Shown here: piece after piece, positions 59,475 through 64,000 of the stretch | How positions within the stretch are numbered: position 1 is the first letter of the stretch | Layout of the letters: each line of letters begins with the position of its first letter | NCBI GenBank assembly: GCA_014925825.1 | Contig: JACGCK010000013.1 | Span: 310,001 to 374,000 of the forward strand | Origin: Pholiota molesta | Lineage: Eukaryota > Basidiomycota > Agaricomycetes > Agaricales > Strophariaceae | Length of the DNA: 64,000 bases | Direction of reading: 5' to 3' | Translations under genes and position numbers: made by a program | The notes under the pieces: model-generated | What the model saw: the letters and a program-made list of their open reading frames with translations, nothing else | Told to the model about the DNA's origin: nothing | Database searches by the model: none

Positions 59475-62400
59475 ATGGCCGACAACCCAAGACTGGGACC
59501 CCCTCTCTCTTCCCACCATCCTGGACCAACAAACTCGGAATCTATATCATCATTTCTTGATTATATGCAACGTCGTCTCGCGGGTTTTGTCGCTTCAGAC
59601 TCCCGTTCGTTCTCGGAAATGCCACGACGCGAGGGGGACGATAGGCCAGCCCAGAGCCCCAGGGATTACACAACCGAAGGTGATTCGGCTGTGACGGAAG
59701 AATTTACATCACAAGTCCCAGACAACAATCCGGATTTGTCAAATCATCACCTCAACGAGTCGCCGTCGTTGCACAGGGCTGGGTGAGTACTCCTTTCAAT
59801 TTGGACGGGTTTTGAGCGTTCGTTTGGAATCTGAGCGCATGAACGCGCCATTTGACCTAATGGTGATCCTATTTTCGACCCTATGCTTCTTCTCTCTAGT
59901 CAGACGACGGGTGGGCCTTCTCGAATGTGTCTCTTCGGCGCTCAATTTCGCAATGCAGTCTCACGCGCACGTTCGAAATGCTTCCATTTACTGACATAGA
60001 CTTTTCTTGTTGCAATTGCCGAATTGTCCTCATTATAGACTCCTCCAACCCAAATCATATAATGCATCTGGTTCTCCACTACCTGCCCCGGATTCCGTCC
60101 GACCACACAGACCTGACACCATTCGCGCCGCGACAGTGGAACTCTCCAACCTGGCGTTTCCGGCCTCCATAACTTCCACAGGTGGGGGAATAGGCTCGTT
60201 CCGGTCTTTCTACGATATGGACGACCCACCACATATGGCTCTACCACCTCCTGTGGTTGGCACAGGCGCGGACAATACAGGCAACGACGACGCGTATTCG
60301 GGATTTATCTTTCCCCATACCCTTCCATCGGGTACGCTGCCTTCAAGTTCCACTTCGAGTTTGGGGTTGGGGCTCGAGCTCGAGCCGGACCAAGCATCCA
60401 TACTATCCCCCAGCATGAGCTCGTCATTCGTGCGAGGCATACCATCATCAGGAGCTTCAGCATCCGGTTCCGGTTCTGGCTTGGAATCGTCAATCATGAC
60501 GCTACCCTCACCAGAAAGCTCAGAACGTAAGAAGAAACCGTCGGGCCTCTCGTTACTTCGCCCACCATCTGCGTCAAATCCAACGTCTCCAACGTCGTCA
60601 AGATCATCAAGCCTTTCGTCCAGAGGTGGCCCTGATGTACCCGCATCGACAGAGAGCGCTGCCCTCCATTCAGCCCTATTGCGCACACAGAGACTACACC
60701 GACGGCCACACCAATGGGCACCCCTCGCGCACCCTTTCATGGTCTTCCACCTCCTGTCCAATCTAACATCAATCACGTCCATTGGCGAAGACCCGGATCT
60801 CTCGCACATCAAATCAACTCCTCAACTCCTTCTCCATCGGCCATCTTCCATTCGCCGCCTCCGTCTAATAGCATTCTTGATGAAAATACCCCTCTCCTGT
60901 CATCACAACGTTTAATTGACGCCGACGCTAATGAAAATCTTGAAGCTCAACTTTCTCCCGAGGCGCGACATCAAAAGTTAGCCAATGGCCACGATGCACA
61001 CGACCTTCTGCGCTACATGCACCGGAGTGGTGGAGGTGGCGGCGACAGCAGCGGTGACGAGGGCTGGAGTCCGCGTATTGCTTTGCTCAGTGCGCTAAAT
61101 ACGTTTAAGCAGCATCTGGACAAGCCTCGGCTCAAAGTAGATTCGACGGAGCTTAAGGCAAGAATGAAGAATGAAATTTATAGAACACCAGAACATGCCC
61201 GCACGGCTGTCAGAGCAGTACCCGCCGTTCTCCTGGGTTGTTTGCTTAATATTTTGGATGGGGTCTCATGTGAGTTCATTTTTAAACTTTGATATAGCGT
61301 CCCTGTTTGTTTTTGGTGCTTTCTTTCTTTAGAATTGGTGTTTATTTTGAGCTGGGGCGAACTTCTTGCATTCTAAATTTTCTCATCCATTCTATCGTTT
61401 TGCTTTTCATTGAGCGAGTTGGATGTGTGTCGCGATGGCTTTTCTGGCTTTTTATGAGCTGGGACAATTAGTTCGCTCCCAATCTATTAACCATACAAGG
61501 CTATTAAATTTCCTTTTTTGCGGCGAAATTCACTCATTCATTTGAGTCTCTTTTCATTGCGTTTCTTGGGCCTCATCGTTATGATTTCCTCATTTCATTT
61601 GCGAATCGTACTCATTCATTCTTCTTTGTAGATGGCATGATCATCTTCCCAGCTACAGGCGTATTTGCGGATCTTGGTGGCATGGGCGTGTCGATGTTCT
61701 TCGTCAGTGCAATTGTGGCGCAATTGGTGTACACGCTTGGAGGCTCCGGCTTCGCAGGCGCGAATGGTAGCATGATGATCGAAGTGGTGGTGAGTACTTT
61801 GCGCCATTCCTGCAAATTAAGGTTACGAATCCCAATTTAATAACCCTCCTGATTTAGCCCTTTTTCCATATCCTTGCAACAAGCATCGCTAGCCAGATTG
61901 GCGAAGACCAACCTGCTGCTATTATTGCGACGACTCTAGTTGCTTACGCTCTAGTTCTGTTCTACTGGTCAGTTTTCTACACTAGAAGCGCTCCGAGAAT
62001 GCTCAATGTCATCTGCTCTAGGTCTCACTTTCTTCCTCTTGGCGCTCTCAAATTGGCGTGGTAGTTGGCTTCTTCCCACGTCACATTTTGGTGGGGTACG
62101 TACCACCATCCATTACATTCGGCGATGAAGCGCACGGCTGGTCGTGTGCCAGAGTCAGCTGCTTGTTGGATCCATTTATCTGATGACATTTTCTTTGAAT
62201 AGCTGCATTGGTGGAGTGGGCGCGTTTCTCATAGAAACAGGGTACGTACATTCTCAGTATTACTTCTTGCCGCGTCAACTTGTCGGATACGTGCTCCGAA
62301 CCCGTGCTCCGAACCCTGAACGGCTTTACCCTTTGCCTAGGGGGCATGCGCACACATCTTTCTTATGTTGTAACAAACTTCTGATGTGACAGACAGCTAA

Positions 62401-64000
62401 TTGTTTTCTTACCACAGCTTGACTGTTAGTATGCGGATCTCGGATGATGACTTCGATTTTACGTGGAAGACATTCGAAATCATGTTTTTCGACAGTCACA
62501 ATCTCATACTTTGGACTATTCCTCTGTTACTTGCTATCCTTCTCAGGCTGATCACGCACAAGTTTCACCATCAACTCATCTTTCCAGCTTGTAAGGCTTA
62601 CGTTTCGTATTCTCCAGGCCGTGTTGACTGATTTATTTCATGTTTATTTCAGATTTTATCATTATTCCCATTATATTCTACATTGTGGTCTTCGCTGCTA
62701 GACTTGACCTTGGAGACCTCCGTCGCGCAGGTTGGTTATTTGATATGAGCTCTTCTGCCGAAGAGCCTTGGTACACATTCTACAACTATTTTGGTTTGTA
62801 TTTCTTTATAACGGAGTAAAAATGCCGCTGATACTCGACGTCTTCGTAGACTTCAGCTTGATAAGCTATAGCGCTTTATGGTCAACTTTGCCTACTCAAT
62901 TTGCTTTGTAAGTAGGCTCATGGATCCAACGATGCGACTACTCACTCTACTTTACCACAGGCTATTTTTCAACATTTTGCATCCTCCTCTTAACGTCCCT
63001 GCTCTTTGTGAGTTCTACGTGTAACAATTCAGTTTGGTTTAATAACCAGCCTTTAGCTGTGTCTCTGAACAACGATGTCGACACAAATAAAGAACTTGTT
63101 GCCCATGGCTATTCAAATCTCCTCGCTGGTTTTATTGGTACCGTGTAGGTGTTCTCTAGAAAATGTGGAGATTTACAAACTGAAGACTGAATTATCGAGT
63201 CCTAATTATCTCGTCTATGTGAACACCCTACTGTAGGTCATCCAGTCGCCTTCAATGTTTCGACAAAATTAATGATGTTGTTTTTCTAGGTTTTATCGCG
63301 TTGGGGGTGACAACCGTATTGCTGGATTCATGCTCGCTGTCGCTACTGTTGTCTTGCTCGTTATTGGCTCTGGTCCTATTGCGTTCATCCGTGCGTTTTG
63401 TTCTTTTGTCGCGCACTGTTAATCAATTGTCTCAATTCACACTCGCACAGCTGTTATGGTTGTTGCTTCTCTAATTTTCGTTTTGGGGATTGATCTAGTC
63501 AAGGAAGCGTTATGGGACAATCGTCATCGCGTCACTCGGTCGGTCTCCTTGTTCAGCGGTTGAACACGTTCTGAAGCAAATATGTTACAGTTCTGAGTAC
63601 ATCACTATTGTCAGTATAATGGTCTGTATGACGGTCTGGGACTTCGTCATTGGAGTTTTGTTTGGCATCATCGTTTGCTGTAAGGCCCTAACTCTCTCGT
63701 GACGCTACTTATATAAAGCCCATTTACTGATGGCACTGTCATTTAGGCTTCTTCTTTGTGGTCCAGAATTCCCAATTGCGCAGCATACGAGCTATCTATA
63801 CTGGAGATCTAGCCATGTCGGCGGTACGCCGACCAAGTCTCCAACGCGCATATATCCGAGAAGTTTCGAAGCAGACCACCATTCTCCGTCTACAAGGTGT
63901 GTCGACTCCTTTTAGCTTGAAGTTTTTTCTGAACTATTTGTTCAAGGCTTCCTGTTTTTCGGCACCATTACACATGTCGAAGAATCTATACGCAAGCTGT
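59475..64000 (+). CDS. VSB1-like SulP-family vacuolar transporter (3' truncated by window)
   Basis: Homologue of yeast YGR125W/Vsb1, a SulP/SLC26-type protein of the vacuole linked to basic amino acid storage. First exons: 59475-59782, 60039-61269, 61632-61789, 61858-61977; at least twelve more follow. The long Ser/Pro-rich N-terminus contains [11 protein letters not shown]. The membrane core starts [20 protein letters not shown] and includes [52 protein letters not shown] and [20 protein letters not shown]. The STAS domain begins [20 protein letters not shown] at the window edge. Two single bases are missing: one C near 60674-60676 (needed for [19 protein letters not shown]) and one G near 62057 (LKLGVVVGFF). 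Both are in short homopolymers. Intron 2 is 362 nt. Confidence 0.92.

Overview
The window is nuclear DNA of a filamentous basidiomycete (Agaricomycetes-like). The coding regions are cut by many short GT-AG introns of about 50-70 nt. The recognisable families are typical of mushrooms: DUF6534 membrane proteins, FunK1-type kinase, large F-box families, single-pass proteins ending in PPQYE, and a flavin-dependent halogenase. I see no bacterial operon, rRNA, tRNA, CRISPR or intact transposon.

Layout. 1-3.0 kb: no gene seen. 3.0-5.3 kb: a 13-exon flavin-dependent halogenase. 6.2-9.8 kb: a tandem duplication carrying two paralogous single-pass membrane proteins on the minus strand. 10.1-11.4 kb: C-4 methylsterol oxidase (ERG25). 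11.7-13.5 kb: an F-box-like gene. 14-17 kb: a decayed FunK1-type kinase and unresolved debris. 19.4-21.0 kb: a broken F-box copy. 22.2-24.2 kb: a DUF6534 membrane protein with micro-exons. 25.6-26.8 kb: an alpha/beta hydrolase. 28.1-29.4 kb: an unknown gene. 29.8-41.3 kb: F-box genes, mostly minus strand, with AUR1 (inositol phosphorylceramide synthase) among them. 42-53 kb: repeated modules made of a small two-TM protein gene followed by an F-box gene. 53.5-56.2 kb: an F-box relic plus a broken copy of the 28-kb unknown gene. 57.1-59.1 kb: CFIm25/NUDT21 mRNA 3'-processing factor. 59.5-64.0 kb: a VSB1-like SulP-family vacuolar transporter that runs off the end.

Two themes dominate. First, the window holds eleven F-box-related loci, nine of them from one lineage or its near relatives, in all stages from intact to relic. 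They were spread by tandem and inverted segmental duplication with their promoters and neighbours. Second, many reading-frame breaks, including those in conserved single-copy genes (AUR1, VSB1-like), are single missing bases in C or G runs. That pattern looks like base-calling error, so the 'pseudogene' labels below should be read with this in mind. The conserved housekeeping genes (ERG25, AUR1, CFIm25, VSB1-like) sit as isolated islands between the duplicating families. I see no evidence for a joint pathway or biosynthetic cluster.
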